A program made the translations under genes and the position numbers. From Owenweeksia sp964619125 (lineage in GTDB: Bacteria; Bacteroidota; Bacteroidia; Flavobacteriales; Schleiferiaceae), in assembly GCA_964619125.1 (NCBI GenBank), contig CAZUCA010000011.1, forward strand, positions 1-64,000: a stretch of DNA of 64,000 nucleotides, read 5' to 3'. The first letter of the stretch is position 1. Each line of letters starts with the position of its first letter. The notes below the pieces were generated by a model that ran no database searches, was not told where the DNA came from, and worked only from the letters and a program-made list of their open reading frames with translations. Of this stretch, positions 33,620 to 43,055 are shown one piece after another.

Positions 33620-34678
33620 CTACTCTTTGCTGAAGGCTAAACTACCGGCAATACCATCAATGTAAAGCTGATATATACCCTTGCTTAGAGCAGAAATATC
33701 AAGCAGATTTTCTCCCTCGGAAAGCGAGAATTTTTTAACACATTTTCCCGCAATATCATATAAACCCGCCATTAGGTTTTTGGGTGCAATGCTGGAAATT
33801 GTAAGCTCACTGTGAGCGGGGTTGGGATAAAGCTGGAAGTGATCCAGGCTGCTATTCTCTGCCAGGCTCACCGTACCGGGAAGCATTAAAGTGATATCGT
33901 CCAGCATCCAAAAATAATAGCCATCACCGTTGGGATTAGTGTTATTAGCACTGCCTCCGTCAAAGATGAACGCTATGCGGGCATCGGTGACTCCGCCTAT
34001 GTAGGTGCTTACATCAATTAAAATAGTATCATTTACCCTTGTGCTGTTGTTGACCCCCAGTTGAGGCAGGGCTAATATGGTATCCGGAAAAGTTTGTCCG
34101 CCATCACGGCTGAAGGCAATCTCATATTCAGCCACAAACCGGCGGGCATAGGTGATCATAAAGAGTTCAAGGTTTGGATAGCTGCTAAGGTCGATATCAT
34201 CGGTAGTGAGAGTGCCGATATGTGGGGCAGGCGCCCGCCCGGAACCCTGGTTACTGGTACTGTCATTGTCGAGATAGCCGGAGTCAAATATGATAAAATC
34301 AAAAGCAGTAAGCGACTGGATGACGGAGGTGCCGCCGTTGTAATAACCGCGTGACCCCACCGTATTATCCGGGGTGGTTTGCAGGGATCGAAACTCCCAT
34401 TTACAGTCTGGATTGGTGGTGAGATTGCCAAGACTGTCCTCCGTATAGCCCTGATTACTCCAGCTGGCGGGGATGCCGTTGTAAAATCCTTCCGACCATA
34501 TTACCCCCTGACTACTTTTTGACAGTAACTGGTTTTGAGGGGCTATAGGGCCCGTAGGCGCGATGGTTTTTTCTTTTTGCAAGTGGGGAAATTCCGGCGC
34601 TGAACCCTGGCCGGGCGTTTGTCCTGTAAGCACTGAAAAACTCAGAAGAGCAATACTTAAGAATATTGATTTTGACAT
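33620..34678 (-). CDS. Secreted protein with T9SS type A sorting domain
   Basis: A 352-residue extracellular protein. A signal peptide (about 1-19), then a roughly 200-residue beta-rich domain (about 60-275) that begins WSEGFYNGIPASWSNQGY and ends DGYYFWMLDDITL, like MAM/LamG-type jelly rolls that bind carbohydrate or protein. The last 75 residues (from FQLYPNPAHSELTIS) are a type A sorting signal for the gliding-associated type IX machinery. The beta domain is clearly homologous to the first domain of the next gene, so the two are tandem duplicates with different middles. It is convergent with the ABC permease. Confidence 0.87.
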   Translation of the reverse strand: MSKSIFLSIALLSFSVLTGQTPGQGSAPEFPHLQKEKTIAPTGPIAPQNQLLSKSSQGVIWSEGFYNGIPASWSNQGYTEDSLGNLTTNPDCKWEFRSLQTTPDNTVGSRGYYNGGTSVIQSLTAFDFIIFDSGYLDNDSTSNQGSGRAPAPHIGTLTTDDIDLSSYPNLELFMITYARRFVAEYEIAFSRDGGQTFPDTILALPQLGVNNSTRVNDTILIDVSTYIGGVTDARIAFIFDGGSANNTNPNGDGYYFWMLDDITLMLPGTVSLAENSSLDHFQLYPNPAHSELTISSIAPKNLMAGLYDIAGKCVKKFSLSEGENLLDISALSKGIYQLYIDGIAGSLAFSKE

Positions 34679-34728
34679 TTGGAAAAGGCATTGGTTTTAT
34701 GACTGACTTAAGTTAGGCAAAAGTTTCA

Positions 34729-34759
34729 AAAAAAAAACTCCCGGCTAATGCGGGAGTTT
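34729..34759 (-). terminator. Intrinsic terminator for the 1060-residue T9SS gene
   Basis: On the minus strand, 34751-34759 pairs with 34735-34743 (9 bp, core CTCCCG) around a 7-nt loop. A long T-run follows from the A-tract at 34728-34737. It lies 25 bp after the stop of the upstream large secreted protein gene. Confidence 0.85.
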
Positions 34760-34783
34760 GTTGCGGGGCATATGATGCTAATC

Positions 34784-37700
34784 TTAACGCCTAATTAACC
34801 GCAAATCGCTTTTAATTCCCTCGATATGAATGAGGTATACGCCCATACTTAGGTCGCCGATATGATAGTGATTTTTTCCGGGTTTTAGATTTATCAGACG
34901 AAGTCTTTTGCCACTGAGATCTCTTATTTCTGCCTTACAGTGGGCCTCGGAGGAATTGACAATGCTCACTTGTCCCAGCGTCGGATTTGGGTAGAGCTGA
35001 AACTGCTCTATGCTCAATGGGTTGAGGGACATTGGGTTATAAAAGTTAGCTGTAATACTCCCCTGGAATTGGCTATTGCCACAGCTGGGGTTGTGGTGGA
35101 ATACAGCCTCTACCAGGTAGTAAAAACCGGTATCGGCGGCATTGTGCTCGGTGTAACTTTGACTGCTGGCCGCCACCGAATCGAGTAGAATAATGCTGCT
35201 GAGATCAGCACTGGCTTTGTAAATCCGGTACCAGTCTACACCCAGTCCTCCGTAAGCAGTCCAGCTGAGGTCGGCACCGCCAAAGCCATTGCCGCTTACG
35301 GTAAGGGCCATGCTGGTGTGAATAGGGCTAAAGCCTGAGCGGTTGCCGCAGGTATCAGTTATTCCCAGGACATAGCTGCGCTCATCAATACTAACCGTAA
35401 AGGGGTAGCTGTCTGATACTATAATGCCCGAATCGGCTGCGGTAGCATTGTAGTAATAGCTTTGACCATCAAATGAGTAGAGGTTGATGCTGTCGATCGA
35501 CGCGAGCAAGGGGTTGGAGAAGTAAACAACATTATTCATCGTACTCAGATCAAGGGTTACCATGCAGATTTCAAGATCCTCATAAGGTTCTGCTACCTCC
35601 ACGAAAAGAGTATCGGAATAGTCAAAGCAACTGCTGCCGTTGTCAACTTTCACGAAGTAATGTCCGCTCTGGCTAACACTTAGGGTGGAGGTGGTGCTGC
35701 CATCAGACCAGAGGTAGTTGCTGTAACTGTTGTTGAGACTCAGGCTCAGATTATTGCCCAGGCAAATTTCTATGGAATCAGAAATACTTAAAACTGGCTT
35801 GCTGATGGTGCCGCTACCGGGCGCCACGGTGAAACTTTCGTTTTGGAAACAACCATTGCTGTCAGTAGCCGTAACGGTATATACCCCCGGGCTAAGGCCG
35901 CTAATACTGGCGGTGGTGTCGCCGGTGTTCCAGAGGTAACTGAAAGGTCCATGACCAGTGGCGCTCACACTGATGGAGCCATTGTTACTGTTAAGACAGG
36001 CTTCATTCTGTACCAGGCCTGAAATCAATACGCTATCCCCGATAGTGTTAACCGTAAGATGAAAAGTGGTGGTGTCAAAGGCGTTGTATACGGTAAGCTG
36101 GTAGTTGCCGGCTGACAAGCTATCGGCCAGGTTGCCGTTATGACCGCTGCTCCAGCTGAGGGTATGAGTGCCGGGAGTATTTACTGTAGCGGTAATGGAG
36201 CCGTCACTTTGTCCGGGGCAACTTTCGTGCACTATGTTGAAGCTAACATCAATACCCGCTTCAAAAACGGGCCTGATGTGCGGAGCATTAAAAGTTAGGC
36301 TGTTAACAAAGGCCGAGAACCAGCCGCCACTGGAGTGTCTTAATATAGAGGATTCGCCCTGAGCTACGCTTTGGTCATTGGCAATCCTGATAACATTGTT
36401 AGAACTGCTGGGCAACAAATCTAACACCACGTAATAGGCATCGGCCGCCAAGCTCAGTGGGCTGCTAAACTGCATATACATACTTTGGTTGTTCACATGG
36501 CTGGCGTTGATATTAAAGACCTGGCTTACGATTGGTCCGGTGGGTCCGGTGCTGGATGTGCCAAAGGTGAAACCGGCGGTGTCATAAACGGTGGCTACAA
36601 ATACCCCCTGGCTGTCGGTAAGGCTGGAAATATTTACCTGAATTCCCTTCAAAACCTGCGCTGTTTTAAGGTCTATTTTAATGCCGGCCGCTTCAACGCC
36701 ACTGTTGTTGCCAAAGTAGTTGTCAAATTGATTGAAATCCAGGCTATAAACAGTGTCGTTGGTTGTTATAGTTAAGGTATCGGGGTTTTCGGTCCAGTCG
36801 TTATCTGCTTTGCTAATGCTGTCACTGCTAGCGTAAAATGCCACCTGATAGTCTGCTTTTTGGGTAAGACTGGTGGCCATTGTCAAAAGGCTGTCGCCAG
36901 GCAGGGTATCACCAGGTGCCAGACTGGCGATAGCACCGCTGCTGAGAGTTTGGTAGTAAGCACCATTCTGGTAGATTTCGGCTTTTAACCTCACATTGTG
37001 CTGAGTGGCCTGGCCGGTATTAGTTAAAGAGCCCGTAAACTGAATGGGCTTTACCTCCGAAGGAATAGAGTGCCCTTCATGAGGATTGTTCGCCGAGCCG
37101 TCAGTACGCATGGCAGTAAGGCTACCAGCGCTGTTTAGCGGGGCAAAGCTCAGCCGGTGGGGAGGGGGGATATTGATTTTGATGTCGTCTAACTGCCAGA
37201 AATAATAACCGTCGCCGTTGGGGTTACTATTGTTCAATGCACTGCCATCAAAGATAAACGCTATTTGAGCATTGGCTTCTCCCCCAATGTAGGGGCTTAC
37301 GTTAATGGTAACCACCTCATTTACCGAGGTGCCGGCATTTATGGCAAGGTTTGGAAACACCTGCACCGGGGTGGAGAAAGTGGCGCCACCGTCAGTGGTA
37401 AAAGCTACTTCAAACTCACCCACAAACTTACGGGCATAGGTATAAAAGCTGAGTTCTACTATGTTGTGATTGCTGAGGTCAATGGTGTCAGTGATCAGCA
37501 TGCCCACGTGGGGAGCGGGTACCGAACCCGAACCAAGGGAGGAGGTGCCCCCATTGTCGAGGTAATCGGAGTCAAAAATTACAAAGTTATCGGGGGTGTT
37601 GGATTGAATCACCAGGTTGGTGGTGAAATTGCCCCGTGAGCCTACCGTATTATCGGGGGTGGTTTGGGGGCCTCTGAATTCCCAGCGACAGTTGGCATTG

Positions 37701-37966
37701 GGTATGAGGGTGCCGGATGAGTTCTCCTGGAAGCCTTGGTTGGTCCAGCCGGCCGGAATGCCATTGGCAAAATCTTCAGACCAAAGAGTTGTGAAATTTG
37801 CAGACTGCTTTACATTTGTAAGCACTTGACTTAGTTGAGCATCCCTTGTAAATTCTGCCTGGCCCATTACCGGCCCTGTAAAATTCGGATATTGCGTTGT
37901 CTGACTTTGAGCCATTGCGCCCATACAGATAGATAGCACAATAGCTGTAGTGATTATTTTATTCAT
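34784..37966 (-). CDS. Large T9SS-secreted adhesin-like protein with SprB-type repeats
   Basis: A 1060-residue extracellular protein: signal peptide (about 1-19), the same jelly-roll-like domain as its neighbour (about 60-270), further beta domains, SprB-like repeat units around residues 575-720 (SDGSITATVNTPGTHTLSW and NGSISVSATGHGPFSYLWN with GDTTASISGLSPGVYTVT), Ig/fibronectin-like segments (about 850-985) and a type A sorting domain from FQLYPNPTLGQVSI. SprB repeats occur in the mobile gliding adhesin of Flavobacterium. A surface adhesin or binding role is likely; the ligand is unknown. No gliding motor genes are in the window. Confidence 0.87.
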   Translation of the reverse strand: MNKIITTAIVLSICMGAMAQSQTTQYPNFTGPVMGQAEFTRDAQLSQVLTNVKQSANFTTLWSEDFANGIPAGWTNQGFQENSSGTLIPNANCRWEFRGPQTTPDNTVGSRGNFTTNLVIQSNTPDNFVIFDSDYLDNGGTSSLGSGSVPAPHVGMLITDTIDLSNHNIVELSFYTYARKFVGEFEVAFTTDGGATFSTPVQVFPNLAINAGTSVNEVVTINVSPYIGGEANAQIAFIFDGSALNNSNPNGDGYYFWQLDDIKINIPPPHRLSFAPLNSAGSLTAMRTDGSANNPHEGHSIPSEVKPIQFTGSLTNTGQATQHNVRLKAEIYQNGAYYQTLSSGAIASLAPGDTLPGDSLLTMATSLTQKADYQVAFYASSDSISKADNDWTENPDTLTITTNDTVYSLDFNQFDNYFGNNSGVEAAGIKIDLKTAQVLKGIQVNISSLTDSQGVFVATVYDTAGFTFGTSSTGPTGPIVSQVFNINASHVNNQSMYMQFSSPLSLAADAYYVVLDLLPSSSNNVIRIANDQSVAQGESSILRHSSGGWFSAFVNSLTFNAPHIRPVFEAGIDVSFNIVHESCPGQSDGSITATVNTPGTHTLSWSSGHNGNLADSLSAGNYQLTVYNAFDTTTFHLTVNTIGDSVLISGLVQNEACLNSNNGSISVSATGHGPFSYLWNTGDTTASISGLSPGVYTVTATDSNGCFQNESFTVAPGSGTISKPVLSISDSIEICLGNNLSLSLNNSYSNYLWSDGSTTSTLSVSQSGHYFVKVDNGSSCFDYSDTLFVEVAEPYEDLEICMVTLDLSTMNNVVYFSNPLLASIDSINLYSFDGQSYYYNATAADSGIIVSDSYPFTVSIDERSYVLGITDTCGNRSGFSPIHTSMALTVSGNGFGGADLSWTAYGGLGVDWYRIYKASADLSSIILLDSVAASSQSYTEHNAADTGFYYLVEAVFHHNPSCGNSQFQGSITANFYNPMSLNPLSIEQFQLYPNPTLGQVSIVNSSEAHCKAEIRDLSGKRLRLINLKPGKNHYHIGDLSMGVYLIHIEGIKSDLRLIRR

Positions 37967-38010
37967 AGCTAAGGGTTAGGTTAATTCCGGATCCAAGTAA
38001 AAGAAAATTA

Positions 38011-39855
38011 ATGAAAAAACTGTTTTTTTTAGGGGTTTTAGCATTTAGCTTTACTGCATCATCCCAATTTGCTCCTTTTCAGACGGATAAAAATTATCAG
38101 CTTTACCTCGATTTAAATGAGGTAAAAAATGATCGTCTTCCGGTGCAAATGGTACCTCCCCTGCTTGACCGCGATAGCGTGGAGTTCCACATGCCGCGTA
38201 TCATCCCCGGCACTTACGACGTTAATAATTACGGTCGTTTTGTAAACAGTTTTAAGGCCCAGGATGGTAGTGGAAATGAACTGAAAGTGAAGCAGGTAGC
38301 GATTAATCGCTGGCGTATCTATGAAGCGCGAAACTTATATAAAATCACTTATGAAGTTGATGACACCTATGATGCGGAAGAAAGTGGTGTTTTTCAGCCA
38401 GCAGGCACATCTCTTGAAGACAGCGTATTTCTGCTAAACAACTTTGGTTTTATTGGCTATCTGGATGGTTATAAGGAGTGGCCCTTCAAGCTGAATATTG
38501 AAAAGCCGGCTGGTTTTTATGGCAGCACTGCCTTGCAGGGTAGTATTGGCGACACCGTTGATGTATTCGATGTAGCCAATTACTTTGAAGTTCACGACAA
38601 TCCGATTATGTATTGTTTGCCCGATACCGCCACTAAAATGGTAGGAGGGGCCGAAGTGCTGGTTTCGGTATATAGCCCCCAAAAGCAGGTGAATGCAAGT
38701 GAAAGCATGCAGCGAATAGAGGCGGTGTTAGAAGCAGCGGCGGTATACCTGGGCGGTAACCTGCCGGTAGAAAAGTACGCCGTACTGATTTACTGTGTGC
38801 CTTTAGCAGAGGCCGGTACCAGTTATGGTGCCCTCGAACACCACAGCAGTACCGTGTTGTACATGCCTGAATTTGGCGGTGAACAGTTTTACAGTGGCGT
38901 ACGTGATATCACTTCGCATGAGTTTTTTCACATTATCACCCCGCTGCGCATCCACAGCGAAATGATTTCTGACTTTAACTTTATCAACCCGGAGATGTCG
39001 CGACATATCTGGTTCTATGAGGGGGTGACCGAATACAATAGCCATCTGGTGCAGGTGCGCAATGGAATTTATGAGCTGGATGATTTCCTTGAGGTGACCC
39101 GGGGCAAGATGAACACTGCTGCCAATTACAATGAGGATATTCCACTGACAGTGGCCAGCGAGCACACTCTTACTTTCTTTAAAGACCAGTACGGCGACTT
39201 TTATCAAAAAGGACATCTCGCCGGCATGGTGCTTGACCTGAAGCTGATTGAGTTGTCTGAAGGGGAATATCGCCTGGTTGACCTGCTCAATGACCTCGGC
39301 AATAGCTATGGCCAGGATAGCTTTTTTGTAGATGAGCAATTTTTCGACATCATAAGCGGGATGACCTACCCGGAGCTGCGGGAATTTTTTGCGCGGCATT
39401 ATGAAGGTGCTGAGCCTTTCCCTTTTAAGGACTTGCTGGAGCAGGTAGGTATTGATTACCTGGAAGCGGTGGAAGTGGAAAGCCTTACCCTTGGTAATGT
39501 GGATTTTGATTACAATTTTGATACGGATCGCATTCAGGTTGCCTCTGTTGCTGAGATGGATAATTTTGGTAGTAAACTGGGCTGGCAGGAAGGCGATGAA
39601 ATTGTGGAGTTTATGGGTCGGGAGCTGAACCTGGGTAATATGACGGAAGTTTTTGATCAATTTTTTGACTCCATTGAAGAGGGCGATAAGGTGACAATAG
39701 CGGTAGCCCGTCCCGACGGAAATGGCGGCTTTAAGAAGAAAAAGCTAAAAGCGCGGGCGGAGCTGGGTTACAACTATGAGTTTAATATGCTACGACCTAC
39801 AGAAAATCCCACTGCCAGGCAGCTGAAGCTGCGCAAAAGCTGGCTTAATCTATAA
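38011..39855 (+). CDS. M61 family metallopeptidase with PDZ domain
   Basis: Glycyl aminopeptidase-like zinc enzyme of 614 residues. It has a signal peptide (about 1-19), an N-terminal beta domain, and the catalytic site HEFFH at residues 303-307 followed by the third ligand region FYEGVTEY about 30 residues later. A PDZ-like domain lies near the C-terminus (about 495-590). It probably trims N-termini of peptides in the periplasm or outside. The gene is divergent from the large T9SS gene by 44 bp and followed by an M13 peptidase gene 17 bp later, so both peptidases may be co-expressed. Confidence 0.9.
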   Translation: MKKLFFLGVLAFSFTASSQFAPFQTDKNYQLYLDLNEVKNDRLPVQMVPPLLDRDSVEFHMPRIIPGTYDVNNYGRFVNSFKAQDGSGNELKVKQVAINRWRIYEARNLYKITYEVDDTYDAEESGVFQPAGTSLEDSVFLLNNFGFIGYLDGYKEWPFKLNIEKPAGFYGSTALQGSIGDTVDVFDVANYFEVHDNPIMYCLPDTATKMVGGAEVLVSVYSPQKQVNASESMQRIEAVLEAAAVYLGGNLPVEKYAVLIYCVPLAEAGTSYGALEHHSSTVLYMPEFGGEQFYSGVRDITSHEFFHIITPLRIHSEMISDFNFINPEMSRHIWFYEGVTEYNSHLVQVRNGIYELDDFLEVTRGKMNTAANYNEDIPLTVASEHTLTFFKDQYGDFYQKGHLAGMVLDLKLIELSEGEYRLVDLLNDLGNSYGQDSFFVDEQFFDIISGMTYPELREFFARHYEGAEPFPFKDLLEQVGIDYLEAVEVESLTLGNVDFDYNFDTDRIQVASVAEMDNFGSKLGWQEGDEIVEFMGRELNLGNMTEVFDQFFDSIEEGDKVTIAVARPDGNGGFKKKKLKARAELGYNYEFNMLRPTENPTARQLKLRKSWLNL

Positions 39856-39872
39856 TCGAAAATTCTGCATAT

Positions 39873-41936
39873 ATGTTAAAGTATAGCACCAAGGTGCTGA
39901 TGGCCGCAGGCTTGCTGGCTACGGCTAGTTCCTGCCAGCAACAAAATAATGTCACTGAAACCAGTATGCCCCGGGGGTTGGGTATTGACCTTGCTGATCT
40001 CGATACCAGCGTAAACCCCTGCGAGGATTTCTATGGTTTTATTGTTAATGGCTGGCGCCAAAACCACCCCATTCCCGACACAGAGTCGCGCTGGGGCAAT
40101 TTCAATATCCTGGTTGAAAACAACTATAAAAAGCTCCATCTGATTCTCGACAGCTTAAAAGATGAGCAGGAGCTAAGCAAGGGTGACTACGCTCAGTTGG
40201 TAGGCGATTACTATGCTGCAGCCATGGATTCCACCACGGTTGAAGAAGCGGGTATGGCACCGTTGCAGCCGCTCCTGGAACAATTAGAAGCGGTGAATAC
40301 CCATGATCAGTTCCTGGCGCTGATGGCCGATTTTAAGCTACTGGGCATTAGCCATCCCTGGTCAGCGGCCGTGGGAGTTGATGACAAAAACTCGGAAGAA
40401 TACCTGCTGAGTGTACGCCAGAGTGGGCTGGGATTGCCTGACCGTGACTATTACCTCAAGGACGATTCCGCTTCAGCTTTTACCCAGGAGGCTTACCGCA
40501 AGCATATTGCAAATATGTTGATACTGTCGGGCCTTTCCCCTGCTGAGGCGGCCAAGGCGGCGCCGGCGGTTTATGGCTTTGAGCAAAAGCTCGCCAGGGC
40601 TCAGATGAGCCGGGTGGAGCGCCGGGTGCCTGAAAATGTATATCATAAAATGGCGGCAGAGGAACTATTCGGTCGCACCAGGGGGCTGATGCTGGCACAG
40701 TACTTTAAGGCCCTGGAGCTGAGCTTTGATTCGGTAAATATGGCCCAGATCGACTACCTCGAAGCCCTGCCGCAACTGATCCGCAGTACGCCGGTGCCTG
40801 ATCTTAAGCACTACGCCCGCTGGCATATGATCCACAGCAAGCAGGAGTTTCTGCCCCACGCCGTGGTAGCCGAAAATTTCGACTTCTTTGGACGCAGCCT
40901 TTACGGTAAAAAAGGCATGAAACCACGGTGGCGCAGGAGCCTCTCTATGGTAGAAGCTGGCTTGGGTGAGCAATTGGGCCGGCTTTATGTGGAGCGTCAC
41001 TTTCCGGAGTCCTCAAAAGCAGCAATTGAAAAAATGGTAGAAGACCTTCGCAGTGCCTATCGCGATCGCATTAACGGACTGGCCTGGATGAGTGATTCCA
41101 CCAAAGCACGTGCGCTGGAAAAACTGGCAGCCTTTAACTACAAAATTGGCTATCCCGACCAGTGGAAAGATTACTCGCAGCTCAATATTGATCGCAATGA
41201 TCTGTTTGCCAATGCTCTTAATTTAGCCCGCTTCAGTGTACAGGAGAACTTTGAGCGCCTCGGAAAAAAGGTTGATAAAAATGAGTGGTTTATGCCTCCC
41301 CATATCGTTAATGCCTACTACAGCGGTTCTTACAATGAAATTGTATTTCCGGCCGGAATCCTGCAGCCACCTTTTTACAGCCCCGAAACCGATGATGCTA
41401 TAAACTATGGCGCCATTGGCGGGGTGATTGGTCATGAATTTACCCATGGCTTTGATGACCGGGGGCGTAAATACAATGCTTTCGGCAACCTCAAAAACTG
41501 GTGGACGCACAAAGACATGAACCGCTTCAGTGACCGCACCGATAAAATGGTGATGCAATACAGCGATTACCAGCCCCTGAAAGAGACTTTTGTAAACGGC
41601 CACTTAACCCTGGGTGAAAACATTGCCGACCTCGGAGGACTAACGCTGGCTTACTATGCTTATAAAAAATCGCATGTAGAAGGGCAGGAAAGCACACCGG
41701 CAGCGATAGATGGTTTTAGCTGGGATCAACGTATTTTTCTGGGATGGGGACGCGTATGGCAAAGCAACCAGACCGATAAATACCTCCGCAACCAGGTGGT
41801 AACTGACTCCCACTCACCGGCCCGTTACCGTGTAAATGGTCCTATGAGTAATATGCCGGAGTTTAAAACTGCCTGGGGATGTGAGCACGATGATGCCATG
41901 GTGCGGCCTGACTCCAGCCGGGTGATAATATGGTAG
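39873..41936 (+). CDS. M13 family endopeptidase (neprilysin/PepO-like) lipoprotein
   Basis: Zinc endopeptidase of 687 residues that cleaves short peptides, anchored as a lipoprotein (lipobox Cys21 in TASSC). The catalytic motif is HEFTH (521-525) within GGVIGHEFTHGFDD, and the third ligand lies in ENIADLGG about 60 residues later. The substrate-binding NAYYSG motif lies upstream, and the C-terminal VNGPMSNMPEF segment is typical of the family. Full length for M13. Together with the preceding M61 enzyme it would form a peptide-degrading pair in the envelope. Confidence 0.94.
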   Translation: MLKYSTKVLMAAGLLATASSCQQQNNVTETSMPRGLGIDLADLDTSVNPCEDFYGFIVNGWRQNHPIPDTESRWGNFNILVENNYKKLHLILDSLKDEQELSKGDYAQLVGDYYAAAMDSTTVEEAGMAPLQPLLEQLEAVNTHDQFLALMADFKLLGISHPWSAAVGVDDKNSEEYLLSVRQSGLGLPDRDYYLKDDSASAFTQEAYRKHIANMLILSGLSPAEAAKAAPAVYGFEQKLARAQMSRVERRVPENVYHKMAAEELFGRTRGLMLAQYFKALELSFDSVNMAQIDYLEALPQLIRSTPVPDLKHYARWHMIHSKQEFLPHAVVAENFDFFGRSLYGKKGMKPRWRRSLSMVEAGLGEQLGRLYVERHFPESSKAAIEKMVEDLRSAYRDRINGLAWMSDSTKARALEKLAAFNYKIGYPDQWKDYSQLNIDRNDLFANALNLARFSVQENFERLGKKVDKNEWFMPPHIVNAYYSGSYNEIVFPAGILQPPFYSPETDDAINYGAIGGVIGHEFTHGFDDRGRKYNAFGNLKNWWTHKDMNRFSDRTDKMVMQYSDYQPLKETFVNGHLTLGENIADLGGLTLAYYAYKKSHVEGQESTPAAIDGFSWDQRIFLGWGRVWQSNQTDKYLRNQVVTDSHSPARYRVNGPMSNMPEFKTAWGCEHDDAMVRPDSSRVIIW

Positions 41937-42041
41937 TTCGGGTCTAAGCCGTTGCCGGGGAACCCGGATAAACACAGGCTAAGAGGCCACTGTTTTAAGC
42001 TGCTGGTAACCAAAGGCACAAAGCGGTTTTGCATCAAAGTT

Positions 42042-42049
42042 TAATTTTG
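42042..42049 (+). promoter_or_regulatory. -7 box TAATTTTG before the rhodanese-thioredoxin operon
   Basis: Exact TAnnTTTG match, ending 16 bases before the ATG at 42066. No clean TTG is at the usual distance. A short CCGGG-GAA-CCCGG hairpin lies upstream at 41955-41967. Confidence 0.4.
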
Positions 42050-42065
42050 CAGAAATTATTTGGCA

Positions 42066-42347
42066 ATGAAAAACATGAACGAACTTATAAACGACCCCAG
42101 GACCAACCTCATTGACGTGCGTAGCCCCGAGGAAGTAGAAGAGGTGAGCGTGGCTGGCGCCCGCAATATCCCTTTGCATACTATCCCCGATCATGTGGAT
42201 GATTTCCGGGCCATGGAAGGACCGATTGTGGTTTTTTGCCGTTCCGGAGCCCGTAGTGAGCAGGCTAAGAAATTCCTGGAACAGCAAGGGCTAACAGACG
42301 TTACCAATGCCGGAGGCTATGCCGATGTGCAAATTCATAAAATGTAA
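42066..42347 (+). CDS. Cytoplasmic rhodanese-like protein
   Basis: Single-domain sulfurtransferase of 93 residues without signal peptide. The active-site loop is FCRSGARS with Cys58, and the conserved LIDVRSPEE entry is at residues 15-23. Single-domain rhodaneses carry persulfide sulfur for transfer or detoxification. The start is taken at ATG 42066; a TTG two codons upstream (42060) is less likely. The next gene, another rhodanese but exported, starts 4 bp later, and thioredoxin follows, so the operon joins sulfur and thiol chemistry across the inner membrane. Confidence 0.9.
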   Translation: MKNMNELINDPRTNLIDVRSPEEVEEVSVAGARNIPLHTIPDHVDDFRAMEGPIVVFCRSGARSEQAKKFLEQQGLTDVTNAGGYADVQIHKM

Positions 42348-42351
42348 TACT

Positions 42352-42756
42352 ATGTTTAAGAAAAGTATGGTTTTGGGCTGTGTGGCCGCTCTGGCTCTGT
42401 CGTGTAGCGGCCAGAACAGTGGCAATGAAGCCCAGCAGGGAAAGTATCAAACCGTGGAAGTAAATCAGGCAAAGGAAATACTGGCTGATGATGAGGTGGT
42501 GCTGCTGGATGTACGCACCGATGATGAATATCATTCTGCCCATCTTCCCGGAGCCCGTCAGCTGAACTTCAATTCACCTGACTTCGAAAATCAGTTGGAG
42601 GAACTCCCGAAAGAGCAGACTTATATGGTGTATTGTCACTCCGGTAACCGCAGTCGCAAGGCCATGAATAAGATGAAGGAAATGGGCTTTGAAAAAGTCT
42701 ACAATATGGACGGCGGCATTTCGGCCTGGCAGGATGCCGGTGGTGAAATTGAATAA
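42352..42756 (+). CDS. Rhodanese-domain lipoprotein
   Basis: A 134-residue exported rhodanese. ATG 42352 gives a lipoprotein signal with Cys18 in the lipobox (LALSC); the longer frame from 42307 would lack it. The rhodanese domain follows with LLDVRTDDEY and the active loop YCHSGNRS containing Cys95. Location is the periplasmic side of a membrane. It sits between a cytoplasmic rhodanese and a thioredoxin gene, with 2 bp to the latter. A role in handling persulfide or sulfide in the envelope is plausible but unproven. Confidence 0.9.
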   Translation: MFKKSMVLGCVAALALSCSGQNSGNEAQQGKYQTVEVNQAKEILADDEVVLLDVRTDDEYHSAHLPGARQLNFNSPDFENQLEELPKEQTYMVYCHSGNRSRKAMNKMKEMGFEKVYNMDGGISAWQDAGGEIE

Positions 42757-42758
42757 CT

Positions 42759-43055
42759 ATGGCCTCTTTCAAAGAACTGGTAGCCTCAGATAAACCCACC
42801 CTGGTAGATTTTCATGCCGATTGGTGCGGGCCTTGCAAAACACTAGCGCCCTACATTCAGCAGGTGAAACAACAAATGGGGAATCAGATCCGGGTCTTGA
42901 AAATTGATGTCGATAAAAATCAGCAGCTGGCGCAATCCCTGCAAATACAGGGGGTGCCTACTTTGATGATATTTAAGAAGGGCGAACTGAAATGGCGTCA
43001 GAGCGGAGTGATTCCGGCTAACGCTATGATTGAGCAGCTCAACCGTTATTTATAG
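42759..43055 (+). CDS. Thioredoxin
   Basis: Cytoplasmic disulfide reductase of 98 residues. The active site is WCGPC (residues 22-26), the cis-proline loop reads GVPTLMIF, and length is normal for a slightly short thioredoxin. It follows two rhodanese genes in one operon. Thioredoxin can strip persulfide sulfur from rhodanese, so a joint function makes biochemical sense (inference). The stop overlaps the convergent RDD gene by 6 bp. Other thioredoxins probably exist elsewhere in the genome, so it may not be the housekeeping TrxA. Confidence 0.93.
   Translation: MASFKELVASDKPTLVDFHADWCGPCKTLAPYIQQVKQQMGNQIRVLKIDVDKNQQLAQSLQIQGVPTLMIFKKGELKWRQSGVIPANAMIEQLNRYL

Noticed and set aside
38803..39660. 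285-residue open frame on the minus strand inside the M61 peptidase gene
   Set aside because: It lies wholly inside a clear metallopeptidase gene and its composition follows from the opposite coding strand.
41955..41967. CCGGG-GAA-CCCGG hairpin after the M13 peptidase gene
   Set aside because: The stem is only 5 bp and has no T-run, so it is not a supported terminator.
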